In this document: piece by piece, positions 49,992 to 58,029 of the stretch
Position numbering within the stretch: position 1 is the stretch's first letter
Layout: every line of letters starts with the position of its first letter
NCBI RefSeq assembly: GCF_029633865.1
Contig: NC_079213.1
Coordinates: forward strand, 101,147,193 to 101,211,192
Reading direction: 5' to 3'
DNA: 64,000 nt
DNA from: Lampris incognitus
Lineage: Eukaryota > Chordata > Actinopteri > Lampriformes > Lampridae
The notes under the pieces: generated by a model
What the model saw: only the letters and a program-made list of their open reading frames with translations
Told to the model about the DNA's origin: nothing
Databases searched by the model: none
Position numbers and translations under genes: made by a program

Positions 49992-52900
49992 GTGTCTATC
50001 ACTCTATCTCTATATCTCTCTCTCTCTGTCTCATCTTTGTCTGTCTCTCCGTTTATCTGTCTCTCTGTTTGTCTGTCTCTCTGTGTCATTCTCTCAAATT
50101 CAAATTGGCTCTCTGTCTGTCTGTCTCTCTCCATCTGTCTCTCTCTCAAATTCAAATTGGCTCTGTCTGTCTGTCTGTCTCTGTTTCTCTCTGTCTGTCT
50201 GTCTGTCTCTCTCTCTTAGTGTCTCTCTCTGTCTGTCTGTCTCTCGTCTGTCTGTTTGTCTCTCACTCTGTGTTAATGACTTGTCTCTCACCCATATCAC
50301 TGGCTCTCATTTGGAGCTCCGTCTGAGTTTGGAGGTGGCTGGTCAGTGCCAAGGTGCTCTGCTCCAGGGTGTGGAGCAGTTTGGTGATGGTGTGCTCCCG
50401 TCGCTCCTCTTTCATTCTGCTCCAAGCCACCAGCTCATCCTTCTCCACCAGGTTATTGACGGCTTTCACCAGTTTCTATTCCAAATAAAGGGACGAAGAT
50501 GATTTTTGATTGAGCCAAAAGGACTTCTAAGGAGAATATTTTCATTATAGTATTATGTACTGTATATGCAATGTGTGTAATATACTATAGTATGTGTATA
50601 CAATGTGTGTATTATACCATTATGTGGAGAAAAAAATTGTCTATTCAATATACTGCATGAAAAGGATATAAAATAAAGTGTACAACATACAGTATAGTGT
50701 AGTGTAGTTGATTTTTAAGATATATAGCATGGTTTGTCTAGTGTGATACAGGATATAGAACATTATTGGATAGTACACCAAATGAGCCTATGTTACCTGT
50801 TTCACCCATAAATCCTTACTTGGTTAAATTAGACACGAGGACATTTTGATAATCCGTTTTTGATCCTGTCAGCTGTTACAGGGGTTCCCACTCTTTTCTA
50901 GAGATAATTTTCCAGGACTTTTCCAAGACATTTTCAGTGATGATCTAGCTGGTACGACAGACAGGGATCGCACCATACACTAACATGTTCCTCTCTGTGG
51001 AAGTCTGATTTAAAAGATGTGCAGCCTATTGCTATAACTTATCTAGGAAATCATCTCACATGCTTAGAAATTATGACAAATTGATCATAGAATAATGCAG
51101 GTGAGAAATATGGGAAATATTCATTTTGGGGAGCACCGATAGATCACCTAGTAGTTAATTCTCAGCTAAAGGAAAATAGAAAAATGTTGAAATAATTTTC
51201 CAGGACAACACAAGATTTTTCAGGACATTTTAGTTTTTCTCTCATTTTCCATGTGTTTTCCATGACTGGAAAATTGGTCAGCTATTTTCCAGGTTTTCCA
51301 GGACGTGTGGAAACCCTGTTATCTGTATGTGCAAACTCAATGTATTCATTGCATCTTATAGTATAGTATATTGTAAGCCAGTATAATATTGTATAGTATA
51401 GTACATGTGTGTGTCTGACATTCTTGTGTAAGAAGCCGGGTTGTTGTGAAGCATCTAGTGTGTTGGTGTAGTGTTCTGTGCCTGTCATGTCTCACTCTCA
51501 ACCTTCACCGCTGGCTAACAGAAATGCGAACAGGAGAGCCGAGCATGTAAGTCTTTCCCTGCCAGTACATAGCCTCTCCAACAGCAAACCCTATGTAGTG
51601 CCTCCTCGTGGCGACACACGGCAACTGGGTACACCTTGGACCCTAGCTGAACTACAAGGGGCTCGGAGGGGGTCTGGCCCCTAGACGTGCAGTACGCAGG
51701 CCCACCGGTGTGTGGATATTCCCTGATGTCCATGAACCAGCCCCCAGCTATGGGTTAAATAGTGCCACTGCCTAGTGCAGGGGTGGCTAACCATGTGCCA
51801 TGGAGAGCCATGTGTATGCAGGTTTTCATTCCATCCGGACTCCACACCAGGTGATTTCACTGATTAGCAACCCTTCAACCAAAGAGGAAGAACGTATCAG
51901 TGAAATCATCTGGTGTGGAGTCGGGTGTGAAAACCTGCATACACATGGCTCTCCATGGCACATGGTTAACCACCGCTGGCCTAGTGGATACCTTGGGAGA
52001 GGAATAGGCTATTGGAGTAAACCCCTAAAGAAAATCAGCATCTACATTGTGATTTTTTGGGGTTATTTTTTTTTTTGCCCTTTTGTGTCTGTTTAAGTGG
52101 GAGAGTACTGCGGACATCATGTGTGGCTGCCGCTTCTCCCTTTCGTAGCCCCCCCCTTACCATTCCCCACTGTATGTCTGTGTTATGTTTATCTGTTATC
52201 TTGTTTCACCGCCATTTATATTGTAAAGCGACTTTGAGTGTTAGAAAAGCGCTATATAGTTTGACTTATTATTATTTTATTTTTTTTACATTATAGTATA
52301 TTATAGCATAGTATTAGTATAAGCCAGTATTGTATAGTATGGTACGGTGCAGTATAGTATAGTACGGCATAGTATTGTATAGCAGAGCATGGTATAGTAT
52401 AGTATAGTATGGCATAGTATTGTATAAGAGAGCATAGTATAGTATAGTATAGTACAGTACGATACAGTATAGTATAGTAGTATAAGTATAGTAAGTATTT
52501 ATAGGTAGTAACTTCCTCCTGCTCCTTTTCAAACATACACTATATGTACAAAAGTATTGGGACACCTGGTTATTATACCTACAGGAGCTTTTATGACATC
52601 CCATTCTAAACCCATAGGCATTAATATGGAGTTGGTCCCTCCTTTGCAGCTATAACAGCTTCCACTCTTCTGGGAAGGCTTTCCAAAAAATTTTGGAGTG
52701 TGTCTGTGGGAATTTTTACCCATTCATCCAGAAGAGCATTTGTGAGGTCAGGCACTGATGTTGGACGAGAACGCCTGGCTCGCAATCTCCATCTTAGTCC
52801 ATCCCAAAGGTGTTCGATGGGGTTGAGGTCAGGGCTCTGTGCAGGCCAGTCAAGTTCTTCCACACCAAACTCACCCACCCATGTCTTAATGGATCTTGCT

Positions 52901-55900
52901 TTGTGCACTGGGGCACAGTCATGCTGGAACAGAAAAGGACCCTCCCCAAACTGTTCCCACAAAGTTGGAAGCATAGAATTGTCCAAAATATCTTGGTATG
53001 CTGAAGCATTAAGATTTCCCTTCAATGGAAATATGGGGCCTAGCTAAACCCCTGAAAAACAATCCCATACCATTATCCCTCGTCCACCAAACTTTACAGT
53101 TGGCACAATGCAGTCAGGCACGTAACGTTCTCCTGGCATCTGCCAAACCCAGACTCGTCCATCAGACTGCCAGACAGAGAAGCGTGATTCATCACTTCAC
53201 AGAACACGTTTCCACTGCTCCAGAGTCCAGTGGCAGCATGCTTTACACCACTCCATCCAACGCTTGGCATTGTGCTTGGTGATGTAAGGCTTACATGTAG
53301 CTGCTCGGCCATGGAAACCCATTCCATGAAGCTCCCGGTGCAGTTTTTGTGCTGATGTTAATGCCAGAGGAAGTTGGGAACTCTGCAGTTATTGAGTCAA
53401 CAGAGCGTTGGCAACTTTTACGCACTATGCACCTCAGCACTCGTTGACCCCGCTGTGTGACTTTACATGGTCTGCCACTTCGTGGCTGAGTTGTTGTTGT
53501 TCCTAAACACTTCCACTTTTCATAATACCACTTACAGCTGACTGTGGCATATCTAGCAGGGAAGACAATTCACAAACTGACTTATTGCAAAGGTGGCATC
53601 CTATGACAGTACCACGCTTGAATTGACTGAGCTCTTCAGAACGACCCATTCTTTCACAAATGTTTGTAAATGCAGACTGCATGGCTAGCTGCTTGATTTT
53701 ATACACCTGGGGCAATGGGTCTGAATGAAACACCTGAATTCAGCGATTAAGAGATATGTCCCAATACTTTTGTACATATAGTGTATAATATTTGTTGGAT
53801 TCTCTATTGAGAATTCTTTTGTTGAATTTTTCTGGTTTTATTCTTAATTCTTTTGTTTTATTTTTGCCTGGTCATTTTTCCTTTTATTTTGCATATTTGA
53901 AATAAAGACATTTGATTTGATTTGATTGTATAGTATAGTACAGTATACTGTAGTACAGTATAGGCTAGTATAGCATAGACCAGTGTTTCTCAACCGGGGG
54001 TCCGCGGACCCCTAGTGGTCCGTGGTGTAATTGCAAGGGGTCCGTGAAAATAAAATATCTTTAAAAAAAAGATCCTATGACGTTTATAGAAATAGGATTA
54101 TTTTACTCAAATGTGACTGAGACCTTTATCTACCTAAACTATAAAGGGTAACTTTTTTCTCTAATTACATCTGTTTCACAAGTGTAATTTATTGTATTTT
54201 AATAAGAGATCTCGCTCCCGTTTGCATTGTTAAAAGTTACTGCATAAAAATTCTGTTGTTACATAGATCTGAAAGTTACTGAATACATATTCTGTTTTGT
54301 TACATATATCTGAAAGTTACTGCATAAGAATTCTGTTTTGTTACATATATCTGAAAGTTACTGCATAAGAATTCTGTTTTGTTAACTATATCTAAGTTAC
54401 AACTGAAAGCTCTTATTTTTGCCCCAAAGAGTGAATAAATGCTATAATGCAATTTAAAATAAAGTTTCTACTGTTTCTATCAAATTGCAACCCCCCTCCC
54501 CCAAGATCAGGTGGAGGGGTCCTCAGGGTAGATCAAAAATACGCAGGGGGTCCAGGACCCCAAAAAGGTTGAAAACCACTGGCATAGACTGACATCATAT
54601 AGTATAATAAATTATTGACCTATAGTATTATAAATAAATACTATAGTAATATAGTATTATATAGTAGTAGATATATAGTATTATAGAATTGTGGATTACA
54701 GTGTATTATATAGTTTGACATTCGACTGAGGTTTGAAGAAGAGGACGATGAGTGGATGTTGAAACAAAACTTGATTGACACATTGTAATTTAAAACCACT
54801 TCCAAGTACAGTCACTGTATTTAACAACAGTCCTGTACCCAAGTGAGAAAACTGAGAAAAAAAAGAAGAAGATTACAGTCAGAGTTGAGTTGATAATGGT
54901 GGGTGTGGTGATGTGTTCCTTCTGCCTGTCACTCAGCATTGCCGCGGACCGAGACAAGGTCTCCACGTATGAGATCACATCCACCGATGTCAGATCGCCG
55001 GACGTTTGCTGGGCAATCTCCTCCAGCAGACTCTGAGGCTCCGTCAAGTTTCTCATCTTCAAAAGTAAGAGAGTGCTTCATCAGTTTTTCACATTTCTGG
55101 CCCAGCCAAGGACTTTTTTTTTTTCAATCTAATTCTCGGAACTGGCCCTTATCATTCATGATGTCAAAAGGTCTCTTTACAGGAAGTGTATGGAGAAAAA
55201 AAAAATTAATGAAATTTAAAATAGCTAAACAGTTACATAGAGTTGGTATAAGACACAAGAATGGACGAACATTACAGTAGCTGCAGCGTGAGTCTCTTAA
55301 GATTCAATGAAAGAGGGGAAATCAGCAAATCAATGAAGACGTGGTCCTCGGCTTCAGACTGCTGTTCAGCATGGCCTTTTTTTTTTATTACCTTTTGCAG
55401 TGGCGGCTGTTGCTAAAAAAATTTTTGGGGGGGGCGCAATTTACCTTAGCGCAACACACCTGACAGCTGCTTTAATGTCCACACAGTCAGAGTTAAGAAG
55501 GACTACTACTACTTTCAGCTGCTCCCGTTAGGGGTCGTCACAGCGGCTCATCTGTTTCTATTTCTTCCTGTCTTCTGCATCTTCCTCTGTCACACCAGCC
55601 ACCTGCATGTCCTCCCTCACCACATCCATAAACCTCCTCTTTGGCCTTCCTCTTTTCCTCTTCCCTGGCAGCTCCATATTCAGCATCCTTCTCCCAATAT
55701 ACCCAGCATCTCTCCTCCACACATGTCCAAACCATCTCAATCTTGCCTCTCTTGCTTCGTCTCCAAACCGTCCAACTTGAGCTGTCTTCCTAATGTAATT
55801 GTACCTAATCCTGTCCTTCTTCATCACTCCCAATGAAAATCTTAACATCTTCAACTCTGCCACCTCCAGCTCTGCCCCCTGTCTTTTCAACAGTGCCACT

Positions 55901-57226
55901 GTCTCCAAACCATATAACACAGAGTTAAGAAGGACAATGCAGCCTATAGATTTTATCAGGGTTCGTAGACGGTGGATGATTGACAGTCGAGACGAGGCGT
56001 CATGGTGGGCGTGAACATGATTGACAGCCATGAGAATTGTCCAATCACATTAGATCAAAAAACATTAAAACAATACCAATTCGCTGCCAATAAAAGTGGG
56101 AGTGTCTGGGGCGCACAGAACTGCGCCCCATGGAAGCTCTGAGGAAACCAGTTAGACAGCAGCCTCAGGTCACCTGCTCGCCACAAATTTTAGGGCTTAC
56201 ATAAGGTATCGTTTGGTCGGTGACCCTCACCCAGGAAGTATATGTATTCAGACAGAAATCAACCAAATACCATTTGGAACCAATTTTTAATGGCTGCTGA
56301 CAGGCGCTCGCAGACTGAAAAACACTTTTATTTCATAATATTTGCATTATACAACTAAATTATAATTAACATGTATGGTAGATTTTCATCTTTCTATATT
56401 TGAAGGGGGCGGCGCCCCAGCGCCCTGTGCTGGCCAGCCGCCACTGACCTTTTGTCTGATTCAGAATCTGAGACAACTCCAGTCTACAGACCCAACGCTC
56501 TCATCTCACGTCAACCCTCATTACCGCCAGCAGAGGGCAGTATCACCCTTCCTATTTTCACCACGCGTGCAGGATGACAGGCAGGACTACTCACATGTTC
56601 AAGGGTTTTGTTGACCGTCTGTAGGATACAGCCGTTGTTGTCGTGGCAGTTTTTTTGGGGGTGCTCTGGAAAACAATAATTATAGAGTGCGTCTGATTAG
56701 CGACGTGATTCACATGATTTCAACAAGCAGAAAGGAGGCTCTCAGTTCCAGTGAAGAGCACGCCGCCTCGTCCTCCAGGTCGTCTCACAGCTGCTGCAAG
56801 CATCAGAAAATGGAGCGTTGCATTGTTTACCTGCTGCGTTGCATCACTGGTTCCCCACAGTGTCTCCAATTGACTGATGCCCCCTCTGTCATCTACGCTG
56901 TATTTGTGTGTTTATATGTGTGTTTGAGTGTGTATGTTTTCAGGTACACGTATGCATAAGTGTAAGTCTGTTGGGAAGACAGAGAGACAAAAAGACAGTG
57001 TGTCTGTGTGTATTTCAATTTGCATGTTTGTGTGTGGGTGTGTTGAAGAGGGATAATGGATGAACAGTAAAAAGAGAAAGTGCGGGCCACAGTGTGTGTG
57101 GGTGTGTGTATCTATATGTGCATATGTTTATCTATTTGTGTATGTGTACATGCCCACACAAGTGCAAAATTGCAGGTGAACTGGAGTGAGACAAAGACGA
57201 TATAAGAATAGAGAGGGACAAAGTAT

Positions 57227-57268
<42 letters not shown>

Positions 57269-57432
57269 ATACAGGTACACACCTTTACATCTATCACCAT
57301 TGTGTGGATGGAAGTGTTTATCTCCAGAGCTGGGGATGTAATCTCGCTGGCAGGTGCAGTAGAAGGAGCCATGTGTGTTGTGACAGAGGGCGAAGGGGCC
57401 GCAGATCTGCCCCGTCTCACACTCATCCACAT
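29063..57432 (-). CDS. adgrl4: adgrl4 (eltd1): adhesion G protein-coupled receptor L4, lacking only the 5'-most exon(s)
   Basis: Endothelial adhesion GPCR linked to blood-vessel growth; plasma membrane. Thirteen exons in transcript order: 57432-57283, 56665-56595, 55056-54877, 50475-50292, 49830-49717, 46654-46455, 41453-41274, 39334-39131, 38445-38225, 36549-36483, 36314-36223, 30880-30712 and 29125-29063. All have AG/GT borders and matching phases, giving 1,895 nt and about 630 residues to the stop. Domains in order: calcium-binding-type EGF, a GAIN domain, the GPS (CSCNHLTHF) and seven transmembrane helices. The cytoplasmic tail ends [18 protein letters not shown]. The length fits human ELTD1 (690 residues) minus its signal peptide and first EGF, which should lie right of the window. 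The introns are loaded with transposons, but none touches an exon. I see no stop or frameshift in the exons, so the gene looks functional. Confidence 0.97.
29180..29640. repeat. Dispersed repeat with perfect hairpin head (family D)
   Basis: GTTTCATTTCATG (29203-29215) and CATGAAATGAAAC (29225-29237) form a 13-bp perfect hairpin. A conserved body follows (CAGCCCACAGCAGTGCAAC, GGTCCTTGGGCCCA). Copies lie at 61390-61980 and from 63722 to the right edge. Class unknown to me. Confidence 0.6.
29640..30110 (-). mobile_element. LTR-retrotransposon gag-protease fragment
   Basis: On the minus strand, a zinc-knuckle remnant, [12 protein letters not shown] (one Cys replaced by Trp), is followed, after breaks, by the protease motif [19 protein letters not shown]. 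The fragment is cut off by the family D repeat. It lies in the last adgrl4 intron. Confidence 0.65.
30111..30690. other. adgrl4 intron, no feature seen
   Basis: Unremarkable sequence between the gypsy fragment and the TM6-TM7 exon. Confidence 0.4.
30712..30880 (-). CDS. adgrl4: adgrl4 exon: TM6-TM7
   Basis: 169 nt, phase 2 to 0. Encodes [20 protein letters not shown] (TM6) and [20 protein letters not shown] (TM7), ending CVLSRK at a GTAAAA donor. Confidence 0.96.
31320..31351 (-). ncRNA. Hammerhead-ribozyme-like core, PLE left terminal repeat
   Basis: The minus strand reads CTGATGA, then AGTCACT and AGTGAT, which can pair as stem II, then GAAAC. This matches the conserved CUGANGA...GAAA core. 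Stems I and III and the cleavage site are not resolved. Confidence 0.5.
31596..31626 (+). ncRNA. Hammerhead-ribozyme-like core, internal PLE repeat
   Basis: CTGAAGA, pairing arms GTCACT and AGTGAT, then GAAA. The core is kept, but the following base differs from the left copy. Confidence 0.4.
31740..34196 (+). pseudogene. PLE reverse transcriptase-endonuclease remnant
   Basis: Pieces in order: [10 protein letters not shown] near 32440; [20 protein letters not shown] (RT, ~32640); [20 protein letters not shown] (~32770); the late RT block [16 protein letters not shown] (~33265); then the endonuclease [20 protein letters not shown] with [11 protein letters not shown] (~33740-33840), which is a GIY-YIG variant. 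It ends [24 protein letters not shown] of this kind uses the RT to copy itself and the endonuclease to nick the target. This copy has too many breaks to act. Confidence 0.85.
34403..34434 (+). ncRNA. Hammerhead-ribozyme-like core, PLE right terminal repeat
   Basis: CTGAAGA, arms GTCAAT and AGTGAT (one mismatch), then GAAAC. Likely decayed. Confidence 0.4.
34471..35097. other. adgrl4 intron, no feature seen
   Basis: AT-rich. The only open stretches are short and unrelated to the host gene. Confidence 0.4.
35098..35524 (-). repeat. SINE family B, full-length copy
   Basis: Tail at the left (TTTTTCTCCCCAATTGTATC), tRNA-like head at the right. Confidence 0.8.
35733..36037 (-). repeat. SINE family B, internally deleted copy
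   Basis: Lacks about 120 bp of the body between CTCCTCTGATACAT and GTGCAGCGGCC. Only ~200 bp separate it from the preceding copy in the same orientation. Confidence 0.8.
36223..36314 (-). CDS. adgrl4: adgrl4 exon: TM5 end and ICL3
   Basis: 92 nt, phase 0 to 2. Encodes [20 protein letters not shown], then [10 protein letters not shown], ending inside the Arg codon. The intron that follows is about 5.3 kb and holds the Penelope-like element. Confidence 0.95.
36483..36549 (-). CDS. adgrl4: adgrl4 exon: ECL2 and start of TM5
   Basis: 67 nt, phase 2 to 0. Encodes [20 protein letters not shown] and IL, including the conserved extracellular-loop Cys-Trp. Confidence 0.95.
36758..37444 (+). mobile_element. 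5'-truncated LINE fragment with target duplication
   Basis: Flanked by ACTCGACTCTC on both sides (36747-36757 and 37445-37455). Nearly open for 210 codons: [77 protein letters not shown]. This is the RT C-terminal region of the family also seen at 2.9 and 55.5 kb. Confidence 0.85.
37592..38000 (-). repeat. SINE family B copy
   Basis: The box B region is altered (GCCAAGCC repeats near 37920). Confidence 0.75.
38225..38445 (-). CDS. adgrl4: adgrl4 exon: TM3-TM4
   Basis: 221 nt, phase 0 to 2. Encodes [20 protein letters not shown] (TM3), [20 protein letters not shown] and [20 protein letters not shown] (TM4). The exon ends inside the Val codon before CWLS. Confidence 0.96.
38630..38735 (+). 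repeat. SINE family B, 3' fragment
   Basis: Tail only, with CAGCCCTCCCCAGATCGGCA and a poly-C/poly-A end. Confidence 0.7.
39131..39334 (-). CDS. adgrl4: adgrl4 exon: TM1-TM2
   Basis: 204 nt, phase 0 to 0. Encodes [20 protein letters not shown] (TM1) and [20 protein letters not shown] (TM2), ending NMNTHK at a GTGAGA donor. Confidence 0.96.
39478..39917 (-). repeat. SINE family B, full-length copy
   Basis: Begins about 140 bp from the TM1-TM2 exon, on its upstream side in transcript order. Confidence 0.8.
39918..40441. other. adgrl4 intron, no feature seen
   Basis: Unique-looking AT-rich intron sequence without coding signal. Confidence 0.4.
40442..40783 (-). repeat. SINE family A copy, head truncated, with (CA)n
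   Basis: Contains a pure (CA)n at 40558-40596. The tRNA-like head is cut just after the box B-like CTCGAACCC. Confidence 0.8.
41274..41453 (-). CDS. adgrl4: adgrl4 exon: GAIN end and GPS
   Basis: 180 nt, phase 0 to 0. Contains [20 protein letters not shown] and the GPCR proteolysis site [16 protein letters not shown]. Self-cleavage is expected between Leu and Thr (codons at 41318-41310). The four conserved Cys and two Trp of the GPS are all present. Confidence 0.95.
41700..42340. mobile_element. Probable non-autonomous DNA transposon
   Basis: The ends are loosely inverted (CGTTTACATGATG near 41729; TGCATGTAAACGCAG near 42330). The interior holds repeated GTCCGACT/TAGTCCGAC motifs and ATCGATTTATT. 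No open frame. Lies in the intron upstream of the GPS exon. Confidence 0.5.
42341..42946. other. adgrl4 intron, no gene seen
   Basis: Contains a poly-A run near 42690 and low-complexity patches. Confidence 0.4.
42947..43376 (-). repeat. SINE family B, full-length copy
   Basis: Shares a downstream stretch (CCCCAAAATAACTTGAA and following) with the copy at 35098-35524, suggesting a segmental duplication including the flank. Confidence 0.8.
43808..44985. repeat. Cluster of family C tRNA-like repeats arranged as foldbacks
   Basis: At least five tRNA-like units in alternating orientation. GTAACCTACAAAAAGACTCA near 44130 is mirrored by the reverse complement near 44406-44426, and a further copy starts at 43808. 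GTACACTGTTACA-type ends recur around 44535, 44870 and 44970. Heads carry TTAGCGATGT (box A-like) and GATCGAATCCC (box B-like). Confidence 0.65.
45367..45803 (+). repeat. SINE family B, full-length copy (left arm of an inverted pair)
   Basis: Head to tail intact, from CATCCGGGTAGCATAGCAG to GGGGAGAAAAAAGGGG. Confidence 0.85.
45862..46297 (-). repeat. SINE family B, full-length copy (right arm of an inverted pair)
   Basis: Tail-to-tail with the copy at 45367-45803, about 58 bp apart. Partly duplicated, with its flank, at 49062-49510. Confidence 0.85.
46455..46654 (-). CDS. adgrl4: adgrl4 exon: GAIN subdomain B
   Basis: 200 nt, phase 1 to 0. Encodes [18 protein letters not shown], then [12 protein letters not shown]. 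The last part of this exon with its donor is duplicated at 49470-49510. Confidence 0.92.
46876..47270 (+). mobile_element. LINE 3'-end fragment with (GAT)n tail
   Basis: An amino-acid-like trace of a LINE C-terminus ([16 protein letters not shown], with frameshifts) ends at 47230-47265 in a run of GAT repeats. A different family from the 2.9-kb fragment. Family uncertain. Confidence 0.5.
47303..47676 (+). repeat. SINE family A, full-length copy
   Basis: The best-preserved copy: head GGTGGCGCAGTGGTTAGCGT and box B GGGTTCGAGCCCC. Its tail runs into (ATGG)n. Confidence 0.85.
47672..47737 (+). repeat. (ATGG)n microsatellite
   Basis: About 16 units grown from the SINE tail. Confidence 0.95.
47738..48290. 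other. adgrl4 intron, CA-rich patch, no gene
   Basis: Short CA runs near 47753-47808, then unremarkable sequence. Confidence 0.4.
48300..49020 (-). mobile_element. L1/Tx1-like LINE 3' end
   Basis: Minus-strand open stretch with [18 protein letters not shown] residues ([12 protein letters not shown] at its start) and a C-terminal [17 protein letters not shown]. This resembles the Cys/His C-terminal part of L1/Tx1 polyproteins. AT-rich 3' part. Confidence 0.6.
49062..49325 (-). repeat. SINE family B, partial copy (duplicate of the 46.1-kb copy)
   Basis: Head side intact at the right. The tail is replaced at the left by the LINE junction. Confidence 0.75.
49326..49510 (-). pseudogene. Duplicated tail of an adgrl4 GAIN exon with its donor
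   Basis: Near-copy of 46298-46482. On the minus strand the exon tail reads CTGCAGCGCAACGAG followed by GTGCAG, so the splice donor is intact. No acceptor or earlier exon part is present. Lies in the intron upstream of the true exon. Confidence 0.8.
49717..49830 (-). CDS. adgrl4: adgrl4 exon: GAIN domain
   Basis: 114 nt, phase 1 to 1. Encodes [20 protein letters not shown] and then [11 protein letters not shown]. Acceptor CTGCAG, donor GTGAGG. Confidence 0.87.
49957..50273 (+). repeat. (TCTG)n/(TC)n pyrimidine tract
   Basis: About 315 bp of TCTG/TCTC units, with CAAATTCAAATTGGCTCT inserted twice at regular spacing. It begins ~20 bp downstream of an adgrl4 exon's donor. Confidence 0.95.
50292..50475 (-). 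CDS. adgrl4: adgrl4 exon: GAIN domain
   Basis: 184 nt, phase 0 to 1. Encodes [40 protein letters not shown] and MRASDM. It is followed on its 3' side by a pyrimidine-rich microsatellite (49957-50273). Confidence 0.9.
50500..51769. other. adgrl4 intron, no gene seen
   Basis: Contains TATAGTATA-type low-complexity stretches (50540-50760, 51350-51405) and otherwise plain intron sequence. Confidence 0.4.
51778..51978. mobile_element. hAT-type foldback MITE, 201 bp
   Basis: Ends CAGGGGTGGCTAACC and GGTTAACCACCGCTG. Exact 8-bp target duplication GCCTAGTG (51770-51777 and 51979-51986). The two halves are nearly complementary over their length. Confidence 0.9.
52290..52505. repeat. TATAG-type quasi-repeat
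   Basis: Irregular units of TATAGTATAGTA with C/G interruptions. Related tracts at 53935-53975 and 54590-54720 lie on the far sides of the Tc1 and hAT insertions. Confidence 0.75.
52538..53783 (-). mobile_element. Tc1/mariner transposon copy 2, both ends intact
   Basis: 1,246 bp between TA dinucleotides. Left TIR CACTATATGTACAAAAGTAT; right end TACTTTTGTACATATAGTG. Confidence 0.93.
52621..53327 (-). pseudogene. Tc1 transposase remnant, copy 2
   Basis: Keeps [20 protein letters not shown] and [20 protein letters not shown]. Frameshifts and stops break the DNA-binding half and the first Asp region. About as decayed as copy 1 but with a longer N-terminal remnant (around 53503-53733). Confidence 0.88.
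53981..54581. mobile_element. hAT-type non-autonomous element, 601 bp
   Basis: Ends CAGTGTTTCTCAACC and GGTTGAAAACCACTG. Exact 8-bp target duplication GCATAGAC (53973-53980 and 54582-54589). No transposase frame. Confidence 0.9.
54877..55056 (-). CDS. adgrl4: adgrl4 exon: GAIN subdomain A
   Basis: 180 nt, phase 0 to 0. Begins [20 protein letters not shown] and ends INSTLT before GTAATC. It has two N-glycosylation sequons, NLT and NST. Confidence 0.9.
55398..56446. mobile_element. hAT-type element with nested LINE
   Basis: Ends CAGTGGCGGCTG and CAGCCGCCACTG. Exact 8-bp target duplication ACCTTTTG (55390-55397 and 56447-56454). Without the LINE it is about 620 bp and non-coding. Confidence 0.9.
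55504..55919 (-). mobile_element. 5'-truncated LINE nested in the hAT element
   Basis: Flanked by a 16-bp target duplication, CAGAGTTAAGAAGGAC (55488-55503 and 55920-55935). Encodes [40 protein letters not shown] and [19 protein letters not shown] on the minus strand. Confidence 0.9.
56595..56665 (-). CDS. adgrl4: adgrl4 exon: EGF-GAIN linker
   Basis: 71 nt, phase 1 to 0, with acceptor TTCCAG and donor GTGAGT. It encodes [20 protein letters not shown], matching in position the NCHLDN-type segment of mammalian ELTD1. Found by phase-walking. Confidence 0.82.
57228..57267 (+). repeat. (TG)n microsatellite beside the EGF exon
   Basis: About 20 TG units, starting some 15 bp past the EGF exon's donor in transcript order. 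Confidence 0.95.
57283..57432 (-). CDS. adgrl4: adgrl4 exon: calcium-binding EGF domain
   Basis: 150 nt, phase 1 to 1, as usual for EGF exons. It reads [20 protein letters not shown], then [14 protein letters not shown], ending NGDRCK. Six cysteines and the D-V-D-E calcium motif are present. The acceptor and first codons are triplicated immediately upstream (57404-57586). Confidence 0.93.
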
Positions 57433-57586
57433 CTGAAACACGCACATAGACAGAGTCACTAGCAGATCTGCCCCGTCTCACACTTATCCACATCTGAAAC
57501 ACGCACATAGACAGAGTCACTAGCAGATCTGCCCCGTCTCACACTCATCCACATCTGAAACACGCACATAGACAGAGTCACTAGCA
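57404..57586. repeat. 61-bp tandem triplication across an adgrl4 splice acceptor
   Basis: Three head-to-tail units (57404-57464, 57465-57525, 57526-57586) are nearly identical; one C/T difference is seen in the middle unit. Each contains the acceptor and the first ~29 nt of the EGF exon. The unit length is not a multiple of three. Confidence 0.95.
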
Positions 57587-57673
57587 AACGGTGCAGCCAC
57601 CATCCACCAGACCAACAACATGAAGCTGTTCAAGAAAGATTGATAGCAAAGATTGGAACTGACCTGCAAAGAC

Positions 57674-57802
<129 letters not shown>

Positions 57803-58029
57803 CGAAAAAGACTCGACAACCAAACATTAAAGCAGTGATTTCACGCCAGTCAGCTCTCGGTTGACAGAATAAAAGTGGTTTTGAAGACTACATACAATTG
57901 TTTCTTAAACTTGGTGTTCAGATAATTCACAGTAGGGGTGGGACGATACTAGATCAGATTCCGAATCGTTCGATATGGTTTGGGACGCTCCCCATTTCGC
58001 AAGATCGTGTGCTATTAACACTTGAGCAA

